This document shows positions 25,482-33,350 of a stretch of 37,412 bases of DNA, one piece after another. Below the pieces are notes generated by a model. The model worked only from the letters and a program-made list of their open reading frames with translations. It searched no databases and was not told the origin of the DNA. Position numbers and translations under genes: made by a program. Origin of the DNA: Pseudomonadota bacterium (GTDB lineage Bacteria > Pseudomonadota > Alphaproteobacteria > Rhizobiales > Rhizobiaceae); the NCBI GenBank assembly GCA_023399465.1, contig JAEWPB010000003.1:1-37412 (forward strand). Reading direction: 5' to 3'. Every line of letters begins with the position of its first letter. Position 1 is the stretch's first letter.

Positions 25482-27320
25482 TCAGCGTGCGTTGAGGTCG
25501 CGCACTGCGCCCCGGTCGGCCGAGGTCGCAAAGGCGGCATAGGCCTTGAGAGCGGTGGTGACGTTGCGCTTGCGCGCCTCGGCAGGCTGCCAGCCCTTGG
25601 CATCCTGCTCGGCACGACGCGCCGCCAGTTCGTCTTCGGCGACGGCAAGGTTGATCGTGCGGTTCGGGATGTCGATCTCGATGGTGTCACCATCGCGAAC
25701 GAGGCCGATCGTGCCGCCATTGGCCGCTTCCGGCGAAGCATGACCGATCGACAGGCCGGACGTACCGCCGGAGAAGCGGCCATCGGTGATCAGGGCGCAG
25801 GCCTTGCCCAGCCCCTTCGACTTCAGGTAGCTCGTCGGATAGAGCATTTCCTGCATGCCGGGGCCGCCCTTCGGGCCTTCATAGCGGATGACGACGACGT
25901 CACCGGCAACCACCTCGTTGCCGAGGATCGCCTTCACGGCGGCGTCCTGGCTTTCATAGACCTTTGCCGGGCCGGTAAACTTGAGGATCGACTCGTCGAC
26001 GCCGGCGGTCTTCACGATGCAGCCGTCGAGTGCAAGGTTGCCCTTGAGGACGGCAAGGCCGCCGTCCTTCGAGAACGGGTGCTGGGCATCACGGATGACG
26101 CCGTTTTCGCGGTCGATGTCGAGTTCCTTCCAGCGCGCCTCCTGGCTGAAGGCGACCTGGGTCGGAACGCCGCCAGGCGCGGCACTGAACAGCTTCAGGG
26201 CTTCCGGGTTGTCGCTGACGGCAATATCCCACTGGGCGAGAGCCTCACCGAGCGTCTTCGAGTGCACCGTGGGCAAATCGGCGTTCAGCAGGCCGGCACG
26301 GTTCAGCTCGCCAAGGATCGCCATGATGCCGCCGGCGCGATGCACGTCTTCCATGTGAACGTCGGCCTTGGCCGGCGCCACCTTGGAAAGGCAGGGAACG
26401 CGGCGCGACAGCGCGTCGATGTCGGCCATAGTGAAGTCGACTTCGCCTTCATGGGCAGCCGCGAGAATGTGCAGAACCGTGTTGGTGGAGCCGCCCATGG
26501 CGATGTCGAGGGCCATGGCGTTTTCGAACGCCGGCTTGCTCGCAATGTTGCGCGGCAGGGCGGTCGCGTCGTCCTGCTCGTAATAGCGGCGAGCGAGATC
26601 GACGATCCGGCGGCCGGCTTCGAGGAAGAGCTGCTTGCGGTCGGCATGGGTCGCGAGCGTCGATCCGTTGCCGGGCAGCGACAGGCCGAGCGCCTCGGTC
26701 AGACAGTTCATCGAGTTGGCGGTGAACATGCCGGAGCAGGAACCGCAGGTCGGGCAGGCAGAACGCTCGATCGTCTGGACGTCCTCATCGGAAATCTTGT
26801 CGTCGGCCGCGGCAACCATCGCGTCGACCAGATCGAGCGCGTGGGTCTTGCCGTGCATGACGACCTTGCCGGCTTCCATCGGGCCGCCGGAGACGAAGAT
26901 TGTCGGAATATTGAGGCGCAGGGAGGCCATCAGCATGCCGGGGGTGATCTTGTCGCAGTTCGAGATGCAGACCATCGCATCGGCGCAGTGGGCGTTGACC
27001 ATGTACTCGACCGAGTCGGCGATCAACTCGCGCGAGGGCAGCGAGTAGAGCATGCCGTCATGGCCCATGGCGATGCCATCGTCCACGGCAATGGTGTTGA
27101 ACTCCTTGGCAACGCCGCCGGCCGCCTCGATCTCACGGGCAACGAGCTGGCCGAGGTCCTTCAGGTGGACGTGGCCGGGAACGAACTGGGTAAAGGAATT
27201 CACCACCGCGATGATCGGCTTGCCGAAATCCGAATCCTTCATCCCCGTGGCGCGCCAAAGGCCGCGCGCACCTGCCATGTTGCGGCCGTGCGTGGTGGTT
27301 CTGGAACGATAAGCTGGCAT
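25482..27320 (-). CDS. ilvD: Dihydroxy-acid dehydratase
   Basis: IlvD removes water from dihydroxy acids to give the 2-keto acids of valine and isoleucine; it is the third common step of branched-chain amino-acid synthesis. The 612-residue product has the usual length. Iron-sulfur ligands are visible in CISNCDKITPG (Cys118 and Cys122; CDKITPG at 122-128) and CPTCGSCSGMFT (Cys192 and Cys195 region), and the C-terminal GRFSGGTSGLSIGH is the family signature. The ATG at 27320 follows GAGGAAAGCACC. It is cytoplasmic. No leader-peptide attenuator was found upstream, although the 346-base divergent gap is long enough to hold regulation. Confidence 0.97.
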   Translation of the reverse strand: MPAYRSRTTTHGRNMAGARGLWRATGMKDSDFGKPIIAVVNSFTQFVPGHVHLKDLGQLVAREIEAAGGVAKEFNTIAVDDGIAMGHDGMLYSLPSRELIADSVEYMVNAHCADAMVCISNCDKITPGMLMASLRLNIPTIFVSGGPMEAGKVVMHGKTHALDLVDAMVAAADDKISDEDVQTIERSACPTCGSCSGMFTANSMNCLTEALGLSLPGNGSTLATHADRKQLFLEAGRRIVDLARRYYEQDDATALPRNIASKPAFENAMALDIAMGGSTNTVLHILAAAHEGEVDFTMADIDALSRRVPCLSKVAPAKADVHMEDVHRAGGIMAILGELNRAGLLNADLPTVHSKTLGEALAQWDIAVSDNPEALKLFSAAPGGVPTQVAFSQEARWKELDIDRENGVIRDAQHPFSKDGGLAVLKGNLALDGCIVKTAGVDESILKFTGPAKVYESQDAAVKAILGNEVVAGDVVVIRYEGPKGGPGMQEMLYPTSYLKSKGLGKACALITDGRFSGGTSGLSIGHASPEAANGGTIGLVRDGDTIEIDIPNRTINLAVAEDELAARRAEQDAKGWQPAEARKRNVTTALKAYAAFATSADRGAVRDLNAR

Positions 27321-27666
27321 AGGTGCTTTCCTCGAAACGTCGTGAAACTTGAGCGGGCATCGGTGCGACTGCTGCCAATTGCACGGAATTTGGCCCCGTT
27401 TTTATCAATTTGTCGTAGCGTAAATGGCTATAGCTGTCACTATCATCAAGAGCGAAAGCGGTACGGTTGACGTGGCATGACAGAGCGATGCCTTGGCTCC
27501 AACGTGAACGTCGCAAGGACAGGCGCTGCACTTCGCGGTCTTGAAAGCTCACACCGCAAACACGCAAATGTGGCCGTAGCCCCTCTTTCCACCTGCGCCG
27601 AACTCCATCATTCTGGCAATCATGACCGCGAGACCCAAAGGTCGAGCTGCAGGAGAAATACCCGTC
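27321..27666. other. Divergent regulatory region between ilvD and msrP
   Basis: This 346-base gap must hold promoters in both directions. The AT-richer part (27395-27445) is the likely ilvD promoter area. I could not identify a convincing -35/-10 pair, regulator box or RNA element in either direction. Confidence 0.45.
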
Positions 27667-28611
27667 ATGTCCGCCTATCGCGTCCCCCCGATTCCCTCCT
27701 CGGAGATCACCTCCAAGGCAACCTATTTTCGCCGCCGGGAGTTTCTCGGCATGGCGGCAGCCGGGTTGGCGCTTGCCGCCGCTCCGAACGCATTCGCCGC
27801 GCCGATTGCCGCCAGGCCCGGCCCCTACAAACTGGACGAGACGGTAACGCCGCTCGAATCCATCACCACCTACAACAACTTCTATGAGTTCGGGGTCGAC
27901 AAGAACGCGCCCTCGACACTGTCAGGCAATTTCAACCCGCGCCCGTGGACCGTGAAGGTCGACGGCATGGTCGCGAAACCGGGGGAATTCGACGTCGACA
28001 AGCTGATCGCCGATTTTCCGCCGGAGGAGCGCACCTATCGCATGCGTTGCGTCGAGGGCTGGTCGATGGTGATCCCCTGGATCGGATTTCCGCTCGCGGC
28101 CCTCCTCGACCGCGTGGAGCCCCTTGGCAGCGCGAAGTACGTCGCCTTTGAAACCGTGGTCCGCCCGGCCGAGATGCCGGGCCAGAAAGGCCTGTTCCAG
28201 GCGCTGCCCTGGCCCTATGTCGAGGGCCTTCGCCTCGACGAGGCGCGCCATCCGCTGACGATCCTCGCAGTCGGGCTCTATGGCGAGACCCTTCTCAACC
28301 AGAACGGTGCGCCGATCCGGCTCGTCGTCCCATGGAAATACGGCTTCAAGAGCATCAAGTCGATCGTGCGGATTTCGCTCACCGACAAGCAGCCGCCGAC
28401 AACCTGGAACATCGCCAACGCTGGGGAATACGGCTTCTATTCAAACGTCAACCCCGAGGTCGACCATCCGCGCTGGAGCCAGGCAACCGAGCGCCGGATC
28501 ACCGGGACCGGCTTTTTCGGCGACGAGCGGCGTCCCACCCTGCCCTTCAACGGCTATGGCAATGAAGTCGCCAGCCTCTATGCCGGCATGGACCTGAAAG
28601 CGAACTACTGA
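27667..28611 (+). CDS. msrP: Protein-methionine-sulfoxide reductase catalytic subunit
   Basis: MsrP (YedY) is a periplasmic molybdopterin enzyme that repairs oxidised methionines in proteins. The 314-residue product has a twin-arginine signal (RRREFLG at 22-28) that exports it folded with cofactor. The molybdenum-binding Cys is Cys128 in RMRCVEGWS, and the segments RPWTVKVDGMV and VPWKYGFKSIKSIV are family hallmarks. The ATG at 27667 follows GGAGAAATACC; an in-frame ATG at 27622 would give an unusually long head before the Tat signal. It is followed one base later by msrQ, its electron donor, and the pair forms an operon. Confidence 0.97.
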   Translation: MSAYRVPPIPSSEITSKATYFRRREFLGMAAAGLALAAAPNAFAAPIAARPGPYKLDETVTPLESITTYNNFYEFGVDKNAPSTLSGNFNPRPWTVKVDGMVAKPGEFDVDKLIADFPPEERTYRMRCVEGWSMVIPWIGFPLAALLDRVEPLGSAKYVAFETVVRPAEMPGQKGLFQALPWPYVEGLRLDEARHPLTILAVGLYGETLLNQNGAPIRLVVPWKYGFKSIKSIVRISLTDKQPPTTWNIANAGEYGFYSNVNPEVDHPRWSQATERRITGTGFFGDERRPTLPFNGYGNEVASLYAGMDLKANY

Positions 28612-28612
28612 T

Positions 28613-29257
28613 ATGGCCGGCGTCGCGCTTCCGAAGAAATGGCAAGGCGCAAGCATCTGGGCGCTCTATGCGATCGGCATGATGCCGGCGGTATTTACGT
28701 TCTATCTCGGCGCGACGGGAAGCCTAGGCGCCGATCCCGTCAAGACCTTCGAACGCACGCTCGGGCTCTGGGCGCTGCGCTTCCTGATCGCCACGCTTGC
28801 CGTGTCACCGCTCAGGGATCTCGCAGGCGTAAACCTCCTACGCTACCGGCGGGCGCTCGGCCTGCTCACCTTCTACTATGCCCTGATGCATTTCGGCGCC
28901 TACATGCTGCTCGACCAGCGCCTGGACCTGCAGGCGGTGATCGCCGACATCGTCAAGCGGCCATACATCACCATCGGCATGGCATGCCTGCTGCTGCTCG
29001 TTCCCCTGGCGGTGACATCGAACGGCTATTCGATCCGCAAGCTCGGTCGGAACTGGAACCGGCTCCACAAGCTTGTCTATCTGATCGCGGCAGGCGCGGC
29101 ACTGCACTTCGCCATGCTGGTGAAGGTGATCACGCTCGAGCCGTTCGTGTACATATCCATCGTCGCGCTGCTGCTGGCCTACCGGATCCTACGCCCTTGG
29201 CTCTCCCGCCGCCGGAGGAAAGACGGGCGCGTGCTAGCGGCCCGCCAGCAGGCTTGA
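28613..29257 (+). CDS. msrQ: Heme-binding membrane subunit of MsrPQ
   Basis: MsrQ is a small inner-membrane cytochrome that passes electrons to MsrP. The 214-residue product has about six hydrophobic helices. Likely heme-ligand histidines lie in YYALMHFGAYMLL (third helix region), and in NRLHKLVYL and ALHFAML near the fifth helix; the histidine pattern matches the ferric-reductase-like family. The ATG at 28613 overlaps the region of the msrP stop with only one base between, so translation is probably coupled. The C-terminal tail is basic (LSRRRRKDGR) and cytoplasmic. Confidence 0.95.
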   Translation: MAGVALPKKWQGASIWALYAIGMMPAVFTFYLGATGSLGADPVKTFERTLGLWALRFLIATLAVSPLRDLAGVNLLRYRRALGLLTFYYALMHFGAYMLLDQRLDLQAVIADIVKRPYITIGMACLLLLVPLAVTSNGYSIRKLGRNWNRLHKLVYLIAAGAALHFAMLVKVITLEPFVYISIVALLLAYRILRPWLSRRRRKDGRVLAARQQA

Positions 29258-29399
29258 TTACCCCGACGCCGGCCGATAGCGCAGCCTCCGCTTCCACGCG
29301 TCGCCGAAAAATACGGGGACGCCGATGTCGGTTCCACCCGAGTTCTTTCGTCGTACTACCAGACACCCTTGATGCTCAATCACCAAAGGAGATGGAACG

Positions 29400-29822
29400 A
29401 TGCGCGTTATGGTCATAGTCAAGGCGACTGCGGAAAGTGAAGCGGGCCACATGCCCTCGGCCGAGTTGATAGAAGCGATGGGGCGCTTCAACGAGGAACT
29501 CGTCAACGCCGGCATCATGCTGACCGGCGAAGGCGTCCAGCCCACCGCAAAGGGCAAGCGCGTCGCCTTCGATGGCGCCAGCCGCACCGTTATCGACGGG
29601 CCCTTTGCCGCAACCAATGAACTTCTCGCCGGCTTCTGGCTCTGGGAGGTCAAGGACATGGCGGAAGCGGTCGAATGGGTGAAGCGCTGCCCGAACCCGA
29701 TGCCGGGGCCGAGTGAAATAGAGATCAGGCCGCTCTACGAACTGGAGGACTTCGGCGACGCCATGACGCCGGAAAATGCAGCGCGCGAGGATCGTCTGCG
29801 CGAGCAACTGGCCAATCGCTGA
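29400..29822 (+). CDS. YCII/DGPF-domain protein
   Basis: The 140-residue product belongs to the DGPF (YCII-related) family of small dimeric proteins. The segment MRVMVIVKATAESEAG opens the first strand, and the eponymous DGPF motif is at 66-69 followed by TNELLAGFWLWEVKDMAEAVEWV. The fold is a ferredoxin-like alpha/beta barrel; activity is generally unknown, although YCII proteins can act on chlorinated compounds. The ATG at 29400 follows AAAGGAGATGG. It is not obviously in an operon with msrPQ, because a 142-base gap separates them. It converges on rplQ, with the rplQ terminator in between. Confidence 0.9.
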   Translation: MRVMVIVKATAESEAGHMPSAELIEAMGRFNEELVNAGIMLTGEGVQPTAKGKRVAFDGASRTVIDGPFAATNELLAGFWLWEVKDMAEAVEWVKRCPNPMPGPSEIEIRPLYELEDFGDAMTPENAAREDRLREQLANR

Positions 29823-29859
29823 TCGGCCCTGCCGGCAGATTGCGATCAGTCAATACGCC

Positions 29860-29894
29860 AAAAAACAAGGCCGGGTGGAGAACCACCCGGCCTT
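29860..29894 (-). terminator. Terminator of the ribosomal protein operon
   Basis: AAGGCCGGGTGG/CCACCCGGCCTT is a perfect 12-base-pair stem with a four-base loop. On the minus strand it is followed by a run of six T, ending the operon after rplQ. The symmetric A/T flanks could also slow transcription coming from the YCII gene. Confidence 0.92.
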
Positions 29895-29922
29895 GAAACG
29901 TTCATCCCCGGAGGGACAAAAA

Positions 29923-30345
29923 TCAAGCTGCTTCAGCTTCGGCTTCAGCCGCAACGCGAGCCTTGTCGGCTGCACCCTTGGCATCGACGTCGCGATCGAC
30001 GAACTCGATGACGGCCATGGCGGCATTGTCGCCCTGACGGAAGCCGGCCTTCATGATGCGCAGGTAGCCGCCGTTACGGGTTGCGTAACGCGAGGCGATC
30101 GCATCGAACAGCTTGCGGACAGCGTCCTGGTCCTTGATCTGTGCGATTGCCTGACGACGGGCATGCAGGTCGCCGCGCTTGCCGAGCGTGACGAGCTTCT
30201 CGACGATCGGACGGATTTCCTTTGCCTTCGGCAGGGTGGTGACGATCTGCTCATGGGTGATGAGCGAAGCAGCCATGTTGGCGAACATCGCCTTGCGGTG
30301 GCTGGCAGTACGGTTCAGCTTGCGGCCGGCTTTCTGGTGGCGCAT
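29923..30345 (-). CDS. rplQ: 50S ribosomal protein L17
   Basis: L17 binds 23S rRNA near the exit tunnel. The 140-residue product starts MRHQKAGRKLNRTASHRKAM, the standard family opening, with RIMKAGFRQGDNAAMAVIEF near the end of the core. Like other alphaproteobacterial versions it has a C-terminal Ala/Glu-rich tail (EAEAEAA). The ATG at 30345 follows AAAGGAG; the frame extends to 30390 without support. It is the last gene of the operon, 107 bases after rpoA, and is followed by the strong terminator at 29860-29894. Confidence 0.97.
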   Translation of the reverse strand: MRHQKAGRKLNRTASHRKAMFANMAASLITHEQIVTTLPKAKEIRPIVEKLVTLGKRGDLHARRQAIAQIKDQDAVRKLFDAIASRYATRNGGYLRIMKAGFRQGDNAAMAVIEFVDRDVDAKGAADKARVAAEAEAEAA

Positions 30346-30452
30346 TGCTATTCTCCTTTGATGCAGGCTTGGCCTGCCGTTTCCTGGCACATACAGGCTC
30401 TACGCCTGCTGTTTGACGGGGAAAGGCAGAAGTCGACCTGCCTTTTTTGTTC

Positions 30453-31463
30453 TTAGTACTGGTCTTCGTAACGCTTGGCGAGATCTTCGATGTTCTCAGG
30501 CGGCCATGCCGGCACTTCCATGCCGAGGTGCAGGCCCATGGAAGCGAGAACTTCCTTGATTTCGTTCAGCGACTTGCGGCCGAAATTCGGAGTGCGAAGC
30601 ATTTCGGCTTCGGTCTTCTGAATGAGGTCGCCGATGTAGACGATGTTGTCGTTCTTCAGGCAGTTTGCCGAACGGACCGACAGTTCCAGCTCGTCCACCT
30701 TCTTGAGAAGCGCCGGGTTGAACGCGAGTTCGGTAACGGCTTCCTCTTCGGCTTCCTTCTGCGGCTCGTCGAAGTTGACGAACACCGAAAGCTGGTCCTG
30801 CAGGATGCGTGCTGCGAAAGCGATCGCATCTTCGCCGGTGACGGAGCCATCGGTTTCGATCGTCATCGTCAGCTTGTCGTAGTCGAGAACCTGGCCTTCA
30901 CGGGTGTTTTCCACCTTGTAGGACACTTTCTTGACCGGCGAGTACAGGCTGTCGACCGGGATGAGACCAATCGGCGCGTCTTCGGCGCGGTTGCGCTCTG
31001 CAGGCACGTAGCCCTTGCCGTTGTTGACGGTGAACTCCATGCGGATCTCGGCGCCCTCGTCGAGGGTGCAGATCACATGGTTCGGGTTGAGGATTTCGAT
31101 ATCGCCAACCGTCTGGATGTCACCGGCGGTTACAACGCCCGGACCCTGCTTGCGTACGACCATGCGCTTGGAATCGTCGCCATCCATCTTGATGGCGATT
31201 TCCTTGATGTTGAGCACGATGTCGGTCACATCTTCCCGGACGCCGGGAATAGAGGAGAACTCGTGCAACACGCCGTCGATCTGCACCGCGGTCACAGCCG
31301 CGCCGCGCAGGGACGACAACAGCACGCGCCGCAGCGCGTTGCCAAGCGTCAGGCCGAAGCCACGCTCAAGCGGCTCGGCAACGAGCGTTGCCTTGGAGCG
31401 GCCCGAAGAAGCGAACTCGACCTTGTTCGGCTTGATCAGTTCCTGCCAATTCTTCTGAATCAT
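30453..31463 (-). CDS. rpoA: RNA polymerase alpha subunit
   Basis: The alpha subunit nucleates polymerase assembly and contacts activators and UP elements. The 336-residue product has the N-terminal assembly domain (about 20-235, with EPLERGFGLTLGNALRRVLL) and, after a linker rich in Glu, the C-terminal DNA-binding domain (about 250-325, with VDELELSVRSANCLKNDNI and GRKSLNEIKEVLASMGL, read in parts). The length is usual for rhizobia. The ATG at 31463 follows GGAAGGTG. It is the penultimate gene of the operon, between rpsK and rplQ, as in most bacteria. Confidence 0.98.
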   Translation of the reverse strand: MIQKNWQELIKPNKVEFASSGRSKATLVAEPLERGFGLTLGNALRRVLLSSLRGAAVTAVQIDGVLHEFSSIPGVREDVTDIVLNIKEIAIKMDGDDSKRMVVRKQGPGVVTAGDIQTVGDIEILNPNHVICTLDEGAEIRMEFTVNNGKGYVPAERNRAEDAPIGLIPVDSLYSPVKKVSYKVENTREGQVLDYDKLTMTIETDGSVTGEDAIAFAARILQDQLSVFVNFDEPQKEAEEEAVTELAFNPALLKKVDELELSVRSANCLKNDNIVYIGDLIQKTEAEMLRTPNFGRKSLNEIKEVLASMGLHLGMEVPAWPPENIEDLAKRYEDQY

Positions 31464-31566
31464 TTTTTCACCTTCCGTTCGTTACCACCATCCAATCGTG
31501 GCGACCGAATTTGCGAAGCACCAAGAGGAGCGCCGAAGCGCTCGTCGGTGGGTTCAGGTAGGATGA

Positions 31567-31956
31567 TCAGACGCGGCGCTTCTTGCGCGGGCGGCAACCG
31601 TTGTGCGGGATCGGCGTCACATCGCGGATCGACGTGATCAGGAAACCGGCAGCCTGGAGCGCGCGCAGAGCGGACTCACGACCCGAACCCGGACCGCAGA
31701 CTTCCACTTCGAGGGACTTCATGCCGTGTTCCTGGGCCTTCTTGGCGCAGTCTTCAGCAGCGATCTGAGCGGCGAACGGGGTCGACTTACGCGAACCCTT
31801 GAAGCCCTTGGCACCAGCCGACGACCAGGCAATGGCGTTGCCCTGTGCGTCCGTGATGGTGATCATCGTGTTGTTGAATGTCGAATTGACGTGAGCAACG
31901 CCCGACGTGATGTTTTTACGTTCGCGACGACGAACGCGTGTGGCTTCCTTGGCCAT
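31567..31956 (-). CDS. rpsK: 30S ribosomal protein S11
   Basis: S11 sits on the platform of the small subunit near the mRNA exit site. The 129-residue product has a basic N terminus (MAKEATRVRRRERKNITSG) and the conserved HVNSTFNNTMITITDAQGN, SSAGAKGFKGSRKSTPFAAQ and C-terminal PHNGCRPRKKRRV. The ATG at 31956 follows AAGGGATATC; the open frame upstream to 32025 is not supported. It lies 135 bases after rpsM, and that gap contains a terminator-like hairpin. Confidence 0.97.
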   Translation of the reverse strand: MAKEATRVRRRERKNITSGVAHVNSTFNNTMITITDAQGNAIAWSSAGAKGFKGSRKSTPFAAQIAAEDCAKKAQEHGMKSLEVEVCGPGSGRESALRALQAAGFLITSIRDVTPIPHNGCRPRKKRRV

Positions 31957-32043
31957 GATATCCCTTTCGTAGATCTCTTCACCGCCGTAACACCAGCGGC
32001 TACACCGGCGAAAGGCGACAGGCACCTTCCACCAAACTCAAAA

Positions 32044-32070
32044 GAGGCCGGCGAATGAAACGCCAGCCTC
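32044..32070 (-). terminator. Attenuator-like hairpin between rpsM and rpsK
   Basis: On the minus strand GAGGCTGGCG pairs with CGCCGGCCTC (ten pairs, one G-U) around a seven-base loop, followed by TTTTGAGTTT. It lies 22 bases after the rpsM stop, inside the operon, so it may trim or terminate a share of transcripts. Confidence 0.7.
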
Positions 32071-32091
32071 CCCTTCCCGGTTTCCCGGAAA

Positions 32092-32460
32092 TTACTTCTT
32101 CTTACCAGCGATCGCCTTGGCCGGACCCTTGCGGGTGCGGGCGTTCGTGTGGGTGCGCTGACCGCGAACCGGAAGACCGCGACGGTGACGGAGGCCACGG
32201 TAGCAACCGAGGTCCATCAGGCGCTTGATGTTCATCGAGGTTTCGCGACGCAGGTCGCCTTCGACCTGGTAGTCGCGGTCGATGGTTTCGCGAATCTGAA
32301 GGATCTCGGCGTCGGTCAGCTGGTGAACGCGACGATCGGCCGGAATACCGACCTTCTCGATGATTTCCTTAGCAAACTTCGGACCGATCCCGTGAATGTA
32401 ACGAAGCGCAATTTCTACGCGCTTTGCAGTCGGGATGTTGACGCCAGCGATACGTGCCAC
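32092..32460 (-). CDS. rpsM: 30S ribosomal protein S13
   Basis: S13 lies in the head of the small subunit and contacts tRNA and the large subunit. The 122-residue product starts with a GTG codon (read as Met) giving ARIAGVNIPTAKRVEIALRY, the standard family opening. GGAGAA lies six bases before the GTG; the ATG at 32496 further upstream has no such support and would add 12 foreign residues. The helix-hairpin region (YIHGIGPKFAKEII) and the basic tail with RGQRTHTNARTRKGPAK are clear. It begins the alpha-operon block (rpsM-rpsK-rpoA-rplQ) after a 239-base gap from adk. Confidence 0.97.
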   Translation of the reverse strand: MARIAGVNIPTAKRVEIALRYIHGIGPKFAKEIIEKVGIPADRRVHQLTDAEILQIRETIDRDYQVEGDLRRETSMNIKRLMDLGCYRGLRHRRGLPVRGQRTHTNARTRKGPAKAIAGKKK

Positions 32461-32699
32461 GCCTATTCTCCTTGCGTTCCAATTGTCATCCGACAAGAGG
32501 CTTTTTTTTCGTTAAATGGCCAACCGGCCACTCGTTCAAACTGAGGTTCGTTACATGTCAAAACGACCGAACCCGGATACCCGTAGGTGGTCCGCGCCGA
32601 TCGCATGCAGTGTCGCGAGTTGGCGCGGTGTTTAGCGGAATCAGTGCTCAAAAGCAACTGGCACCACCAAGATTCTTTTGTTTCCGAGGCTTGGCAGCC

Positions 32700-33350
32700 T
32701 CAGAGCGTCTTCAGGATCGCGTCGATCTCGGCAGTAACCTGATCGATTTCGCCCATCCCGTCGATGGAGTGAAGCTTACCCTTGGCGTAGTAGTAGCCGA
32801 TCAACGGCGACGTTTCCTTGTAGTAAGCCTGCAAACGGGTCTGCACCGTTTCGCGATTGTCGTCCGGACGACGCTTGAAATGCGTCGAACCGCACTTGTC
32901 GCAAACCCCTTCGACCCGGGGCTTGAGATTGGTGTCGTGATAGCCGGTGCCGCAATTGGCGCAGGTGTAACGACCCGAAACGCGATCGGCGAGCACAGCA
33001 TCGTCGACCCGCATCTCGATAACGGCGGAGAGATCCAGTCCCTTCGCCTTCAGCATCGATTCGGTCGCATCGGCCTGAACGAGCGTCCGCGGGAAGCCGT
33101 CGAGGATGAACCCCTTCGCACAGTCCGGCTCGTCGATTCGCTCGGAAACGATCGCGATGACGATATCATCGGATACCAGCTTGCCGGCATCCATGACAGC
33201 CTTGGCGCGCTTGCCGACTTCGGTACCGGCGGCGACCGCTGCTCTCAGCATGTCGCCGGTGGAGAGCTGCGGAATACCGTACTTCTCCACGATCCGCTGG
33301 GCCTGGGTCCCCTTACCCGCGCCCGGTGGGCCCAAAAGTATCAACCTCAT
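32700..33350 (-). CDS. adk: Adenylate kinase with zinc-type lid
   Basis: Adk interconverts AMP, ADP and ATP. The 216-residue long-form enzyme has the P-loop GPPGAGKGT at 7-15, the AMP-binding region with DGFPRT at 84-89, and a lid (about 122-160) with four cysteines, Cys130, Cys133, Cys150 and Cys153, as in CANC and CDKC. This is the zinc-binding lid arrangement, unlike E. coli Adk. The start overlaps the secY stop by four bases (33347-33350, ATGA), so translation is coupled to secY, as is common in the spc operon. A short hairpin overlaps its stop codon. Confidence 0.97.
   Translation of the reverse strand: MRLILLGPPGAGKGTQAQRIVEKYGIPQLSTGDMLRAAVAAGTEVGKRAKAVMDAGKLVSDDIVIAIVSERIDEPDCAKGFILDGFPRTLVQADATESMLKAKGLDLSAVIEMRVDDAVLADRVSGRYTCANCGTGYHDTNLKPRVEGVCDKCGSTHFKRRPDDNRETVQTRLQAYYKETSPLIGYYYAKGKLHSIDGMGEIDQVTAEIDAILKTL

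Noticed and set aside
25434..27470. A 678-codon open frame antisense to ilvD
   Set aside because: Long stop-free antisense frames are expected in GC-rich genes. The ilvD frame carries all family motifs and the antisense product resembles nothing.
30447..31637. A 396-codon open frame antisense to rpoA
   Set aside because: A shadow of rpoA, with no start signal and no recognisable motif.
32482..32510. Plus-strand terminator (small stem plus eight T) near rpsM
   Set aside because: No gene is read on the plus strand there, and the five-base stem is too short. The T run is the complement of an A tract in the rpsM leader.
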